A DNA stretch of 64,000 bases from CAZJHX01 sp964545715 (GTDB lineage Bacteria; Myxococcota_A; UBA9042; GCA-2863065): NCBI GenBank assembly GCA_964545715.1, contig CAZJHX010000045.1:1-64000 (forward strand), in the 5' to 3' direction. Below the pieces are notes generated by a model that made no database searches, had not been told where the DNA came from, and worked only from the letters and a program-made list of their open reading frames with translations. The translations under genes were made by a program, and so were the position numbers. This document shows positions 43,481 to 55,500 of the stretch, piece after piece. Numbering within the stretch: position 1 is the stretch's first letter; each line of letters begins with the position of its first letter.

Positions 43481-44842
43481 ATTCACCTCAGACGAGGCCG
43501 GCAGCTTACGGTAGATCGTGCGCGTTGCAATGCCGAGCAGTCTCGCGGCCAGCCGTTTGTCGCCTTTGGTCATTTTCAAGGTCTCCTGAATCAACCGCTG
43601 CTCGACCTGTTCAAGAGGCGTGCCCAGCGGGATCGAGATCGTGCGCGCCGCCCCCTGATTGGCCCGAATTCTTGGCGGCAGCTGGTCCGCAGTGATGTGA
43701 TCCTCGCGAGCCAGCACCACCGCGCGCTCCATCGCGTTTTCCAGCTCGCGCACGTTGCCCGGCCACTGATAGCCGCACAACATCTCCATCGCGTCCGGCG
43801 TGATGCCCACGATGTTTTTTCTGTTCTTGGCCGCGTAGGCCTCCAGGAAGTGGTGTGTCAGCAGCGGGACATCGTCCACGCGCTCGTGAAGCGGCGGCAG
43901 CTCGATGGTGATGACGTTCAGCCGGTAATACAGGTCCTCGCGAAAGCGGCCCTCCTGCACCTCCAGCGCGAGATCCTTGTTGGTGGCCGCCACGATGCGG
44001 CAGTCCACGTCGACCGTCTGCGTGCCGCCCAACCGCTCGATCTCCCCCTCCTGCAGCACGCGCAGCAGCTTGACCTGAACGTGGGGCGCCATCTCGCCGA
44101 TCTCGTCGAGAAACAGCGTGCCTTTGTGAGCGCGCTCGAAGCGCCCCTCGCGGCGCTGGGTGGCTCCGGTAAAGGCGCCCTTCTCGTACCCGAACAGCTC
44201 GGACTCCAGGATCGTATCGGGGATCGCCGCGCAGTTGATCGCCACAAACGGCTTCTCGGCGCGCCCGGAGCCCTGATGCAGCGCACGCGCGATCAGCTCC
44301 TTGCCCGTGCCCGACTGGCCGGTCACCAGCACAGTGGCCGACGACGGCGCCACCTGGTCGACCAGATCCAGCACCTCGCGCATGCCGATAGACTGCCCGA
44401 TGATGCTGCGCTTACCCCGCGTGCGATCCAGCTCCGCGCGCAGCCGCAGGTTCTCCTCGACCAGCTGGCGCTTCTCCAACGCCCGCCGGACGGTACGCAC
44501 CACGTCGTGCCGCTTAACCGGCTTGATGACGAAGTCGTACGCGCCTTCTTTCATCGCTTCGACCGCCATCCCGATCGTCCCGTGAGCCGTCATGAGGATC
44601 ACTTCGGTCTGTGGGCTCACGGCCTTGACTGACTTCAACAGATCCAGGCCCGTCATCTTGGGCATCTTCTGGTCCGTGACGATGACGTCGATAAGCTGCG
44701 TCTGCACGACGTCGAGCGCTTCGCGGCCATCGCTGGCGCACGTCACGTCCCAGCGCTCGCGCTCCAAAACTTTTCGCAGCGGGGCCAGCACGCTGGGATC
44801 GTCGTCTACGACCAGAACTTTTAATCCTGTGAACTCGCTCAT
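43478..44842 (-). CDS. NtrC-family sigma54-dependent response regulator
   Basis: The 454-residue product has a receiver (acidic DDDPS, phosphoacceptor D57 in VIVTDQKMPK), an AAA+ domain (about 145-375) with Walker A GQSGTGKE, the sigma54-contact loop ELFGYEKGAFTGA and Walker B GTLFLDEIGEM, and a Fis-type helix-turn-helix (about 410-450, DKRLAARLLGIATRTIYRKL). No kinase gene is adjacent. ATG 44842 (MSEFTGLKVLVV) has GAGG upstream and a sigma54-like promoter; the frame extends to 44914 but those residues are not receiver-like. Likely controls the gsp operon and the lipoprotein gene through the TGACA palindromes. Confidence 0.95.
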   Translation of the reverse strand: MSEFTGLKVLVVDDDPSVLAPLRKVLERERWDVTCASDGREALDVVQTQLIDVIVTDQKMPKMTGLDLLKSVKAVSPQTEVILMTAHGTIGMAVEAMKEGAYDFVIKPVKRHDVVRTVRRALEKRQLVEENLRLRAELDRTRGKRSIIGQSIGMREVLDLVDQVAPSSATVLVTGQSGTGKELIARALHQGSGRAEKPFVAINCAAIPDTILESELFGYEKGAFTGATQRREGRFERAHKGTLFLDEIGEMAPHVQVKLLRVLQEGEIERLGGTQTVDVDCRIVAATNKDLALEVQEGRFREDLYYRLNVITIELPPLHERVDDVPLLTHHFLEAYAAKNRKNIVGITPDAMEMLCGYQWPGNVRELENAMERAVVLAREDHITADQLPPRIRANQGAARTISIPLGTPLEQVEQRLIQETLKMTKGDKRLAARLLGIATRTIYRKLPASSEVN

Positions 44843-44873
44843 CTCTCGCACCTCGTCCGTGGCAAACCCGGCG

Positions 44874-44890
44874 TTGCAAGCCAGGGACCA
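44874..44890 (-). promoter_or_regulatory. Candidate sigma54 promoter of the activator gene
   Basis: On the minus strand TGG (44890-44888) and TTGC (44879-44876) have the exact GG-N10-GC spacing. Transcription would start near 44864, 22 bases before the ATG, and palindromes 3 and 4 would lie 90-125 bases upstream, as for enhancer sites. Confidence 0.5.
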
Positions 44891-44954
44891 CTTCAGCACA
44901 CCGGCGCAGCACACCGTTCAGCCTGATTCCCGGGCAACCAAACCAGGCGAATTG

Positions 44955-44967
44955 TGACATTTTGTCA
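44955..44967. promoter_or_regulatory. Operator palindrome 3 (TGACA-N3-TGTCA)
   Basis: Perfect TGACA-TTT-TGTCA between the divergent activator and lipoprotein genes. Flanks resemble palindrome 2 (TTG before, A after). Confidence 0.6.
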
Positions 44968-44975
44968 AACATACC

Positions 44976-44988
44976 TGTCAGATTGACA
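44976..44988. promoter_or_regulatory. Operator palindrome 4 (TGTCA-N3-TGACA)
   Basis: TGTCA-GAT-TGACA, the same half-sites in reversed order, 21 bases (two helix turns) from palindrome 3. Confidence 0.45.
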
Positions 44989-45115
44989 TGTGAAAGACGC
45001 GAAAAAGATTCCAACCCGCTCGCGATTTTTTTTGAACATCGCCGCACGGCCTCCCGTCTTAGCCGTCACGGAACGCATACGAGTTCCTTTTGAAGACGCA
45101 ATGGAGGCTGGATAT

Positions 45116-46237
45116 ATGACCCGCTTGATAACGCCGATGGCGTTCGCATCGCTGCTGCTCTTTGCAGGGTGCCCTAACTTCGGTCCGGACCAAGCCGTCG
45201 ACATGAGCAAGCTCAAGTGCGACGCGAACGGCTGCCTGCTGTGTGAGCAGTTCACCTGCTACCAGTACAGCTGTGAGACCGATTTCCAATGCCCTGAGGG
45301 CTACGGCTGCACGGCCGGCAACGCGTGCATGCCCGACGGCAGCGCCACCACGCCCATCGGCGGCGGTGGCCCCGGCGTGACCCAGCCCCCCGCGGACACG
45401 CCCCCGGTCTCCGGCGGTGACTGCAGCATCTCTGCGCAGTGTCCGACGGGCACCATGTGTGTAAACGGCACGTGCTCGTCCGATACGGGCGTCACACCGG
45501 ACCAGCCGCTCACGCCTGACTGCAACGCGGACGCCGACTGCGGCGCCGGGCAGTTCTGCAACGCGGGCACCTGCAACAGCAAGGACTTCCCGCTGCGCCC
45601 CGAGGGCACCTGCCAGTTCAACCTGGACTGCGGCGCCACCGGCATGTGCGTCAACACGCGCTGCTACTTCGAGACCGCCACCGGCGCCTGCCCGTCGGGC
45701 GCTGAGGACATCTCGGGCTACTGCCTGCCGACCACTACGCCGGCCGGCGAGTGTCAGTTCAACAGCGAGTGCGGCGCCAGCGCGCTGTGCATCAACGCCA
45801 CGTGCCAGACCATCTGCACCAGCGACGGCTCCTGCGGCGACGCGACCTACTGCGGCGACCAGGGCCTGTGCATCCTGGACGACCGCCCCATTCTGCAGTG
45901 CCTGACCACCACCGACTGCGCCCACGACCGCAGCTGCGTCGACGGTCGCTGCCTGAGCAACTGCGAGGCCGCCGCGGCCGACAGCGCATGCACCGGCGAG
46001 ACCGAGATGTGCAGCTTCGGCTTCTGCATGCCCACGGCGTCCTGCTTCCTGAAAGCGGACTGCGCGGGCGACTTCGACTGCATCAACGGTGGCTGCGGCA
46101 CGCTGGGTGTCGACATCAACCAGCCCGAGCCCGAAGAGGCGGCGGACACCCCGGTCGAGGACCCGGCCGAGGATACCCCCCCTGAGGAGGGCGATCCGGC
46201 TGAGGGCGACGACCCTGAGGAGCCCCACACCGACTAG
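45116..46237 (+). CDS. Cys-rich lipoprotein with dickkopf-like repeats
   Basis: The 373-residue product has a lipobox (LLLFAGC) and about 45 Cys in repeated modules of the form C-x4-5-C-x5-C-x4-C (CETDFQCPEGYGCTAGNAC, CNADADCGAGQFCNAGTC). Pro/Gly spacers separate modules and a Glu/Pro/Asp tail ends the protein. It is expected to be an outer-membrane or surface lipoprotein with many disulfides; no enzyme motif is seen. The ATG 45116 follows GGAGG by eight bases. Divergent from the activator gene and flanked by palindromes 3 and 4, so it may be a regulon member and possibly a T2S-related component. Confidence 0.85.
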   Translation: MTRLITPMAFASLLLFAGCPNFGPDQAVDMSKLKCDANGCLLCEQFTCYQYSCETDFQCPEGYGCTAGNACMPDGSATTPIGGGGPGVTQPPADTPPVSGGDCSISAQCPTGTMCVNGTCSSDTGVTPDQPLTPDCNADADCGAGQFCNAGTCNSKDFPLRPEGTCQFNLDCGATGMCVNTRCYFETATGACPSGAEDISGYCLPTTTPAGECQFNSECGASALCINATCQTICTSDGSCGDATYCGDQGLCILDDRPILQCLTTTDCAHDRSCVDGRCLSNCEAAAADSACTGETEMCSFGFCMPTASCFLKADCAGDFDCINGGCGTLGVDINQPEPEEAADTPVEDPAEDTPPEEGDPAEGDDPEEPHTD

Positions 46238-46352
46238 CGTTTACACGTTGCCCCCCGCGCCATCCTGGCGCCGGCCCCCTCGGGGGGCCATAGCGGCCGC
46301 TCCTGCGGCCGGGGTGCTGGTGGCAACCGAATAGACCCGACCACACACTGGA

Positions 46353-46387
46353 GCGGGGTCCGGCGAAATGCCGGGCCCCGCTTTTTT
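46353..46387 (+). terminator. Rho-independent terminator
   Basis: Stem GCGGGG-T-CCGGC with GCCGG-G-CCCCGC, loop GAAAT and six T. It ends the lipoprotein transcript. The rest of 46238-46535 holds GC-rich minor hairpins and the palindrome at 46438. Confidence 0.92.
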
Positions 46388-46437
46388 CGTTTGGTGACCG
46401 CCGCGCAGGCCTCGTTTGGGGGCTTCTTTGATTCGCG

Positions 46438-46451
46438 CGCGTATATACGCG
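46438..46451. promoter_or_regulatory. 14-bp palindrome upstream of the giant gene
   Basis: CGCGTATATACGCG is a perfect palindrome about 100 bases before the giant gene, followed by GATAAT (46467-46472). It could be an operator; no factor is known. Confidence 0.35.
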
Positions 46452-46562
46452 ACAATCCGGTGCTCTGATAATGACTGGTCGAGGCATCCCACTGAGCAAC
46501 GCGCGCGCAACACGGCGTGAAGCGAGTGGCCGATTATGGGTAGCATTCCAATCCACATGAAT

Positions 46563-49500
46563 ATGAAACCGACTCCACGGATTTTGGCCCTGGTGCTTTG
46601 CGGGGGCTTGCTCCTCGCCCGACCTGCCGCGGCTGTCCCCGACCTGACGTGCACGATCACGGCCGTGCCCAACTCATCGCCGGGCAAGGTGCAGCTCACC
46701 GTCGTCATCAAAAACGTCGGCGACACCGACGCCGTCCCGGGCGACGACTGGGTCGGGTTCATCCACGGCGCGGCGTTCGCGCACAAGGACGCCGAGCCAA
46801 CGCTGGACGACATCAGCGGCATCAGCTTCGTGCTGGATACGCTCAAGGCGGGCGAAGAGGCGACGGTAGACCTGATCGCTCCCGGCGAGGCCGGCGCGAC
46901 CACCGAGTTCCCGGTGGATCCCGGTCCCAACACCGCCTACGCGACCATCAACGTGGACTACGGCGGCGGCACGTTCCCCTACGCCGACGAGACGAACTTC
47001 GACAACAACGTCTGCGAGTTCAAGTACACACAGGAGGTCGGTCCGGATCTCGAGCCGGACATCCAGGTGACCAACCTCACCGCGGGCCCGTCCAGCGAGT
47101 GCGCCAACCCGGACCTCATCTGCACCGAGCTGACCGTCACCGTGGAAAACAAAGGGCTGGCCACGGCGCTGGGCCCCTTCCTGGTCGACGTATACGCGCT
47201 CACCGGCGAGGAGCCGACGTGCGGCGAGACCGACCCGGACACCTTCTGTGAAGTCAAAGATGATCTCGGCGTCGACGCGTCGGCGGTTGTAACCTGCGCC
47301 GTGCCGATCGGGTTCACCGGCGCCGGGCTGAAGACCATCTGGACGTGCGCCGATCCGCCAAGCGAGGAGTCGCCGAAAGGGCTCATCGCGGAGTCGGACG
47401 AGACCAACAACAAGAAGTCGTTCGGGCTGCCGATCGCCGGTCCGCCTGACCTGACGGTCAGCGACATCATCGTGGCCCAGGAGGGTGGCGAGGGCGCCGA
47501 CGTCACCTACCAGGTCGAGGTCAGCAACCTGGGCGGCACCAGCTGCGACGAGCCCGAGGTGCGCATCTTCTGGCAGGCGCTCGCCAAGCCGGATCCGGCC
47601 GCCGACACGCCCACGGCCCCGCCCAAGACCGTCGGCGCCGCCATCGCGCCCGGCAAGATCGGGGCGACCAACTTCACCCAGACCGGCCCCATCGGCGGCG
47701 ACTGGACCGTGTGGGCCTGCGCTGACTGCCTGGACCCCTCGGACAAGGAGCTGGATGAGGACAACAACTGCTCCTCCGCCGACTACAACGTGGCCGGCAT
47801 CCCCAACGAGCCGCCCGTCCTGGACGGCATCGACGGCCCGGACCTGTGCGTCGAGGCCGGCACCTGCAAGTGGAAGCTGAACATCACGGACACGACCGCC
47901 GCGGACCCGCTCAAGTTCGAGATCGCCGAGGGCCCGCGGGGCATGTACGTCGGCTCCGAGGTCGGCACGACCAACGCCATCGTGTACTACTCGCCCCCGC
48001 TCGGGTCGACCAGCGCCTCCACCTTGTTCAAGGTCACGATCACCGACCAGGCGGGCGCCACGGTGACCGCCAGCAAGACGTTCGCCATCCACCCGCCGCC
48101 CGGCCCGCCGGACGGCTTCTCGGGCGTCGTCGGCGAGCCCAACTTCGGGCTGATGCCCAACAATGCGATCGGCTCCGCCTGCCCCATGGTCGAGGTGCCG
48201 GGCAACGGCTTCGCCTTTGTGGAGACCGACAAAAACGTCGTGCGCTGGTACCGCGACCCGGTCGGCGCCGAGGCCGACTTCGTGGACTTCAACCCGGTCT
48301 GGCAGAAATACCTGGTCCCCGACTTTGAGCTCAGCTGCCACATCGAGGCCCTGTGGGGCGGCGGTTACGCCCTGCTGGATACCGTAAACAACGTGATCCT
48401 GCTCTTTGGCAACGACCACAAGCTGCTCAAGCAGATCGACGTCAACGCCGTCGCTCCGATCGCGATCTACAGCGACATGTTCACCATCATCGCTCCCAGC
48501 ACGATCGTGCTGCTGGACCCCAAACAGAGCACCGGCAAGCTGGTCTTCATCGACTTGACCACGGGCAAGCTGGACGAGACCTGGGGCGGCAACGCCAAGG
48601 CCGAGCTGGGCACGGGCACGCCGGGCATCATGACGATGTACGACCCGGGCGACGCCGCGATGTACACCTACGACCGCTACCTCTGCCATGACGCGGGCAC
48701 GATCAGCGTCTACAACATCTTCCACGCCTCGCAGCAGCTGATCACCTACAACCAGGAGGGCGGCGTCGAGGCAGCCAAGACCATCGGCTACAAGAACTGC
48801 AACCTCAGCCCGGACTGTGAGCCGCTCCTGCCGCCCGGCCCCGCGGGCGATGAAGAGCCCAACTGGGTGATGCTGGCCGCTCCAGACTGCGGCATTCAGC
48901 TGGTCGACTACTCCACCAACACGTTGCAGTGGTACGACAAGAACCTCGAGCCGGTCACCAAGTTCACCAAGCCCCCGGCTGACGCTGAAGACGCCTGGCC
49001 GGTCGGCGCGGTCTCGCTGGCCGCCGAGGGCTTGAGCGTCAACAACGTGGGCTGCGAGGTCCTGGGCTCGGGCGGGTTCACCTGCCAGGACAAGTCCGGC
49101 CAGAACGGCTTCGTGATCGACGGCTCCGGTGTGCAGTGGAAGAACTGCCCGGACCTGGACATCACGCCGCTGGCGCTGAACTTCGGCGGCGTCGCGCTGT
49201 ACGACAAGAAGAAGCTCACGCTGACTTTGTGCAACAAGGGTGGCGGCGTCCTGCTGATCAACGAGGCCAAAATCGGTGGTCTGAAGCTCGGCGAGGGCCA
49301 GCTGTTCTCGCAGAAGGGGCTGGGGCCCAACTCGGATCTGCTGCTGCCGCCGGGCGCCTGCACCGAGGTGAGCATCACGTACCAGCCGGACGTTCCCGGC
49401 GAGCATTCGGGCTTCCTGGCGTTGGACTCAAACGCCTGCGGGCAGGTCATCGTGGACGTGGTCGGCCGCAGCGGACCGCACATCGAGATCACACCGGACC

Positions 49501-52500
49501 CGATCTGGTTCAAAGGTGTCGCCGAGGGCAAGCACTGCCAAACGGTCACGATCAAGAGCATCGGCTCGGACCCGCTGATCCTCTCGGAGAAGGTCGACTT
49601 CGTGCCGCCCGAGAGCAACCTGCTCAAGCTGTTCAGCTGCGCGCCGTCCAACGTCGACGGGGTGGAGCTGGCGCCGGGCGCCACCTACGACCTGGAGTGC
49701 TGCTTCGACGCGCAGGCGCAGGGCGAGTACGCCACGGCGCTGCAGGTGAAGAGCAACTCGGCCCTCTTCAAGCCCGAGGAGATCGACGTCTTCGCGAGCA
49801 CTGCACCAAGCATCTCCGCCCGCCCGACCGGCTTCAACCTGCATGAGGTCCAGGTCGGCAGTAAGAAGACCGCGACGCCGGTGCTGATCCAGAACGTGGG
49901 CTTCTCGCCGATCACGTTCGAGGCGCCCAAGCTGACGGGCCCGCCCGGCTTCGAACTCGACCTGACCACCTTCAAGCCGACCCTGGGCTACCAGGAGGTC
50001 ACAACGCTCAAGCTCAGCTACACGCCGCAGCTGCCCGGCACGGCGGTGGCGGTCGTCACGCTGGCGCACGACGATCCGAACCAGGCGCCGTACATCTTGA
50101 TGGCTGTCGCCGGCACCGGCACCGAGCTGTCGGAGGGCTTTGCCGGCGCCTTGTTCTTCGCCGATCCGGACGGCCCGTTCACCGGTCCGCTGGACCTCGG
50201 GAACACGGTCATTCAGCTGAGCACCGGCGGCTTCGCGATCTACTCCGAGACCACCGGCGCCATTCACGTCATCGACGGCCAGGGCGCACCGGATCCCTGG
50301 TTCGGCATCGGCGGCAAGGTGCAGGTCATCGGTCCCGGGGGCGCCTTCCCCGACGCGGTGGGCCTGGGCACAAACCTCATCGAGCTGGAGTCCGGCGGCT
50401 TCGGCATGCTGGCGGCGTCTGAGCACCGGTTCTACGCCATTCGGCCTGACGGCAAGCCCAACGCGCTGGTCGGCAAGGGGGGCGTCATCGACATCAAGGC
50501 GGTCTTTGCGGGCGCAGGCACGCTCTCCGACTCGCTGATTCAACTGCCGCTGGGCGCGTTCAAGCACGCGGTGCTCGTGGTCTTCGACGTCGACGCCGAG
50601 CAGCTGCTGGTGTTCCGCACGGACGGCACGCAGGACAACACCGAGATCGCGATCGGCGGCGAGCTGAACTTCCTGGGGATCAGCGCGATCGCCGGCGGCG
50701 GGCTCGCGACCGGCACGGGCGACACCATCGCGCTCTCCGAGCAGGGCGGCTTGATCCTCGGCGACGCCGAGACAGCGAAGTTCTATACACTCAACAAGAA
50801 CGGCAAGTCCGCTATCGGCGAGTCCATCAAGGACGTCGTTCCCTCGTTCGTGGGAACGCTGGCGGCGTGCGGCGACGGCACAACGGCCTTCCTGGACCCG
50901 GCCACCGGCATCGTGACGCGCCACGACTTCCCGTCCATGGACCTGGACACCGGCTTCGGCGACGGCGCCGGCCAGATCAGCTTCAAGCTGGCCTACCCCG
51001 ACGACGGAGACACCGGCGCCGGCCTGATCTGCAACGCGGACGGCGGCTGGCTCGCGGTGGCATACGCGGGCTGCGACTGCCTGCGCTTCACCGACTTCGA
51101 CGGCAACCCGCTGGCGCTGGTCCCCCAGTTCGTGAGCGACCTGCCCAAATCCCTGCCCTTCGGCGTGGTGCCGGTCGGCAAGACGAGCGCGCCGCAGACC
51201 ATCACGGTCGGCAACGGCGGCAGCTACCCGCTGATCGTCAGCGCGATCTTCTCCAACGGGCAGTTCCACCTGGCCGACGGTACGAAGACCGTCGAGATCG
51301 CCCCCGGGGACAGCTACGACCTGGAGATCGTCTTCGAGCCGAGCGGCGCCGGCTCACCGGCGGAGACGCTGGTGCTGACAACCAACGATCCCGATACGCC
51401 ACAGACCGAGAAGATCGATCTGACAGGCAGCACCGGCCCACACCTGACGGTGCAGCCGACGGAGCCGATCCTGGACTTCGGCAACGTGGTCGCCAACCCC
51501 GAGAAGGCGCCCGAAAAATGGCTGACGTTCGGTAACGACGGGGCGGACACGGTCACCATTCTGTCAATGGTCAAGGACGGGCCCGCGCTGTTCCAGAAGG
51601 TCACCGAGATCAACGACAACACCACCATCGCGCCCGACGAGGTCAAAACCGCGTCGTACCGATGCGTGCCTGGCGACAACGACAGCGGCGTGCACTACGG
51701 CACGGTGTCCATCGAGCACGATGACCCCTCGCAGCCGTCCCCGATCACGATCACGCTGGTCTGCCGCTCCAGCGCACAGCTCAAAGTCGAGCCGGCGGCC
51801 GTCTCGTGCGACAACATCGGCCTGGGCGTCAAGACCCTCTGCGGTACCGTCTCGTTGCAGAACGTCGGCTACGAGACCCTGACCGTTTACGACTCGGCGA
51901 CGACCGGGCTCGGCTTCGAGACCGTGGGTGGCAAGATCGTGCTCGAGCCGGGCGACTCCCCGCACAAGATGGCGGTGACCTACCAGGCCCTGAAGCCGGG
52001 TGTGTCGACAGGCACGCTGACCCTGCTTCACGACGACCCGGCCTCTGGCGGCGTGACCCAGGTGCCGCTGTCCGCCAAGGTGTCCTCGGCGCTGTCGGTG
52101 AACCCGCCGGCCCTGGACTTCGGCGCCTTGAGCACGGGCGTCAGCGTCTCCCTGCCCATCGAGCTGCTCAACGACGGATCGGCCGGCAGCGTGGCCTTCA
52201 TCGCGGCCACCGCCAGCGGCTCAGCCGTCTTCTCGGTCTCAGAGACACCTGAGACGGGGACGACCATCGACGCGGGCGGCAGCGTGACGATCGGCGTTCG
52301 CTGCGCCCCCGGCGACAGCACGGGCGAGCATAAGGGCGTACTGACCATCGCAACAGACGCCCCCGGCTTCGGCGCGATCACGACGCCGCTGACGTGCGTG
52401 TCCGGCGGCCACATCATCGCGAGCCCGGCCAAAGTCGACTTCGGTGCGGTCAAAACCAATGGAAAGAAAGCGCTGCCCGTCACGCTGAAGAACATCGGCA

Positions 52501-55500
52501 TTGCGCCGGTTGAGCTGGTCTCGGCCATCGTGGGACCGGCCCCCGAGTTCACCAGCTTCGGCCTGACCGACTCGACGCTGGGCGGCGGCCAGGAGACGAC
52601 GATCTCCGTGCTCTTCAAGCCGGCCGGCACGAAAGACTACTCGGGGACCATGACCGTCTCGCCCGTCAAGGCGGCTCAATTGGAGGTCCCGCTGTCCGGC
52701 GTGTCGGGCGAGAAGCTGGCGCTGGTCGCCACGTCCAACCCGCTGGACTTCGGCGTGGTAGCGCTGGGAAGTACGCAGACGCGCTCGGTGCTCGTGGTCA
52801 ACCAGGGCAGCACGGACATCCAGGACATCACTATCGCCTTCCCGGCCGCGAAAGAAGACAGCAAGGACACGGTCGGACCGTTCACCAAAAAGGACGCACC
52901 GGAGAAGATCCAGCTGCTGAAGCCGGGCCAGTCCCAGGCGATCACCATCGAGTTTTCGCCCGGCACCGTAGGCAACTACGAGACGCTGCTCACAGCCAAC
53001 GGCGCGGAGCTCACGATCAAAGGTCGCGCCGGCGGTCTGCTGGTTGTTACGCCGGCTGCGCTGGCCTTTGGCGAGACCCCGGCCGGAGACACGCCGACGC
53101 TGCCGCTGGTTATCGCCAACACCAGCCCGTCCTCGTCGCTGGAGGTGAGCTTCTTCCAGAGCGGCGACGACAACGAGTTCACGCTGCAGGGTCTGGACCC
53201 GGCGGGCGCCACGCTGGCGCCCGGTGAGGTTCTGGAGGGCGTGACCGTGGCGTTTGGACCGCAGACGTCGGGCAACTTCGCCAGCACGCTGACGTTTTTC
53301 AGCACGAAGGGCGTGGAGGGCGGCTCGATCGCGGTCGAGCTGACCGGACGATCAGGAGCGCAGGCGCGTCTGCTGTATCCGCCCACGGGCTTCCACGGCT
53401 TCGAGGCCGTCAAGGTCAACGCCGTCGAGGGACGCCCGATCCGCATTGCGGCGACCGGCAACGCGTCCATGAAGATCCTGGGCTTCACGATCGAGGGCGA
53501 CGAGGACGTGTTCAACATCTTCGGCCTTGACGAAAAGACCGGACAGGCGGTGATCACGCCCGGTGGCGTCGCCGAACTGGTAGTGACCTGCGCGCCGACC
53601 GAGCCCGGTGTGTACCAAGGCACCGTGCACCTGGCCACCGATGACGCCGGCACCCCCGACATCCCGGTCAAGGTCGTGTGCCGTACGCCGTTCGCGGCCA
53701 TCCCCTCGCCACCGTCGCTGGGCTTCGGTGGCGTCGCGGCGCTGGCGACCAAGACGATGACGGTGACCGTCACGAACAAGGGCAGCGCCGTGCTGCTGAT
53801 CAGCGGCGCCACGGTTCAGGGCCCCCCCGGGTTCGAGGTCAAGAGCTTCATCGAGGACGTAGGCATCCAACCCAACGCCTCGATCGACATCGACGTGGAG
53901 TTCGCCCCGCCGGCGTCCAACGCCTATTACGCGGACCTGGTGATCGGCAACTCGGATCCCGTGCAGGGTGACCTCGTCGTGCCGCTGTACGGCTGGGCCG
54001 GACCGCACGCGTCCGCCGATACGCCGGTCGTGAACTTCTGCACGAGCACGTCCGACCATATCGTGGTCGTCTCCAACACCGGCACCAGCGTGCTGAACGT
54101 CAACGACGTCACACTGACGGTCACCGACGCGGACTGGAAGCCGCCGGCGGCCGGCGACGACCTGGAGGCGCTGGACTGGTACTGGGACGATGAGGGCATC
54201 GTCGACGAGCCCGAGACCGAGTTTAAAATCAACCCGGGCGAGTCCCGCGACATGGTGCTGACCTACCCGCCGGGCAACCTGGTGGCGTCGGTCACAGGCG
54301 CCGACATTCATATCAGCAGCGACGATCCGGCCGGCACGTTCACGATTCACGCCGTCGTGGGCGACGGCATCAAAGCCGTGCCGGGCTTCACAGGCAAAGC
54401 CGACGTCGGACCGCCGGCAGACACCCCCGCCTTCCCCGCGGCGTCCGGCCTGGGCGCGGGCCTGGCTGAGCTGTGCACGGGCGGCTTCGCTACCTCGGGC
54501 GACAACGCGCTGTTCTTCAGCGAGCCTGCCGCGGCCGGCGGGGCGACGCCTCTTGCCTATTGGGGCTCGAGTCCGGGCGTCACGGCGCTGCAGAAGGTCA
54601 TTGAGAACAAGTCCGCGGCGGCGGATTTGGCCAAAGCGGGCGTCGACGCGCTCCTACTCGAGGACCTCGGGTCGATCCTGGCCACCGACGGTGGGACGCT
54701 CATTCTGGGCAGCCCGTCAGCGGGCGTGTACGTCTTCCTGCGCGCGGACGGCAGCCTGGACACCGACGCCATGCCCGGCGGCGTGCTCCGCCTGTCCGAT
54801 CTGCTGGGCCAGGTCGCCGTTGCGGGCGCCATCGCGGCGCGTAAGGATGGCTGGATCGCGGTCGATCGCCGCAGTCGGCAGCTGATCGGGATCACCGCCG
54901 ACGGACAGCTGGACACAGCCACGTTCGGCCCCAAAGTAGACGTCGACAAACCCGGACGAACGGGCAAGATCGCGCTCAAGGCCCTGTACGACGACCCGAG
55001 CGCCACCCTTGGCGACACCGTGCTCGTTATCGGCGGCGGCACCAAGGAGCGCTATGCCGTCAGCGACGGCGGCCACGGGCTGATCTACATGGTGGCCATC
55101 GACGGCGAGCTCTACAACGAGACGGCCGGCGACAGCGGGCTGATCGATCTGACAGCGGAGCCCGCGTTTGCTCCCGGGCCATTCGGCATCGGCGGCGGCA
55201 TGGTCGCCTATGACCCGGGCTTCGGCGTGCTGGATCAGGCAACGGGGCGGCTGCTGTTCATCACGTTCGCGGGTGACGCCAACCCGATCGTGACCGGCGA
55301 CGGCATCATCCAGTTGACCGGCGCCAGCGGCGCGTTCAACGGCGCCGGTGCATTGGGCGTGGGGCTGGTCGTAACCAAGGTCAGCAGCGAGAAAGCCAGC
55401 GGCAAGCTGGTCGTGCTGGACGTCGCCGAGCAGGACCTGCTCTTCGCCGATCCCGACGGCACCACCTTCTCCTTCAAGGCGCCCGAGCTGGGCGTCGCGC

